From NCBI GenBank assembly GCA_937874445.1, contig CALNAL010000426.1, positions 1 to 5,095 of the forward strand: a stretch of DNA of 5,095 bases, given 5' to 3'. Position numbers and translations under genes: made by a program. Source of the DNA: an uncultured Acetobacteraceae bacterium. GTDB taxonomy: Bacteria; Pseudomonadota; Alphaproteobacteria; Acetobacterales; Acetobacteraceae. The notes under the pieces were generated by a model. That model did not search any database. It saw only the letters and a program-made list of their open reading frames with translations, and was not told the origin of the DNA. Below, one piece after another: positions 4,817 to 5,095 of this stretch (positions are counted from its first letter, which is position 1; each line of letters opens with the position of its first letter).

Positions 4817-5095
4817 ATGCACCCCCTGATGTTCCCCCAGTTCGACCCGGTGCTGGTGCATCTGGGGCCGTTCGCCATCCGCTGGTACGCCCTGGCCTAT
4901 ATCGTCAGCCTGCTGCTGGGATGGCGGCTGGTGCGGCGCTTCGCCACCCTCGCCCCGCGGGTGGCCTCCCCCGAGCAGGTGGACGACTTCCTCACCTGGG
5001 CCACGCTCGGCGTGGTGCTCGGCGGGCGGCTCGGCTACGTGCTGTTCTACCAGCCCTCGCGCTTCCTCGCCCATCCGCTGGAGATCCTGCGGGTG
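4817..5095 (+). CDS. lgt: Prolipoprotein diacylglyceryl transferase, N-terminal part
   Basis: Lgt moves a diacylglyceryl group from phosphatidylglycerol to the lipobox cysteine of prolipoproteins, the first step of lipoprotein maturation, in the inner membrane. The first 93 residues are in the window and the rest runs off the right edge. Visible marks are FPQFDPVLVHLGPFAIRWY (6-24), typical of the family start, a first membrane segment at about 22-36 (YALAYIVSLLLGW), and VDDFLTWATLGVVLGGRLGY (55-74), the conserved second segment with its GGRLGY end. The catalytic His and Arg regions known from E. coli Lgt lie further on and cannot be checked. ATG 4817 is favoured by the AGGA site at 4806-4809 and by conservation from residue 6 onward. 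Confidence 0.96.
   Translation, partial: MHPLMFPQFDPVLVHLGPFAIRWYALAYIVSLLLGWRLVRRFATLAPRVASPEQVDDFLTWATLGVVLGGRLGYVLFYQPSRFLAHPLEILRV

Noticed and set aside
3818..5074. A 418-codon open frame on the minus strand opposite hldD and lgt
   Set aside because: It is antisense to two clear, full-motif genes, and its His/Gly/Arg-rich translation is typical of shadow frames in high-GC DNA.

Overview
The window reads as ordinary chromosomal housekeeping DNA from a high-GC Gram-negative alphaproteobacterium. The protein styles and the AT-rich terminator-like repeats suggest Rhodospirillales, perhaps the acetic-acid-bacteria relatives; that placement rests on recognition of family sequences, not a search. 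HldD points to a heptose-containing lipopolysaccharide. Almost every base is coding, with strong G/C third-position bias.

Layout: bases 1-1050 hold the end of purM followed by purN on the + strand, two steps of de novo purine synthesis. They converge on a minus-strand cluster read from right to left: ubiK (3745-3446), a YbjN-domain gene (3212-2688), proC (2676-1861) and a gene with a TetR-like N-terminus and COQ9-like C-terminus (1826-1200). The 149 bases between the converging ends are AT-rich against their surroundings. They are almost filled by a roughly 130-bp imperfect inverted repeat whose two arms each carry a 10-bp hairpin with a TGAA loop, so each operon appears to end in its own copy of the same terminator-like unit.

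Right of ubiK, a short divergent promoter region (3746-3832) separates it from hldD (3833-4807, + strand), which is followed after 9 bases by lgt (4817 to the window edge). hldD and lgt make an envelope pair: a lipopolysaccharide heptose precursor and the first lipoprotein modification. hldD appears to be leaderless or nearly so, and the only good -10 element is shared, on opposite strands, with the ubiK promoter.

ubiK has a small tandem duplication at each end: three 16-bp units over its leader and ribosome-binding site, and a perfect 17-bp duplication across its stop codon. ubiK and the COQ9-like gene in one cluster hint at ubiquinone or membrane respiration, but this is inference. I found no mobile element, tRNA, rRNA, CRISPR array, phage gene or defence system, and no clear sign of an undescribed system. 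The most interesting signals are the paired convergent terminator repeat and the TetR/COQ9-like protein.
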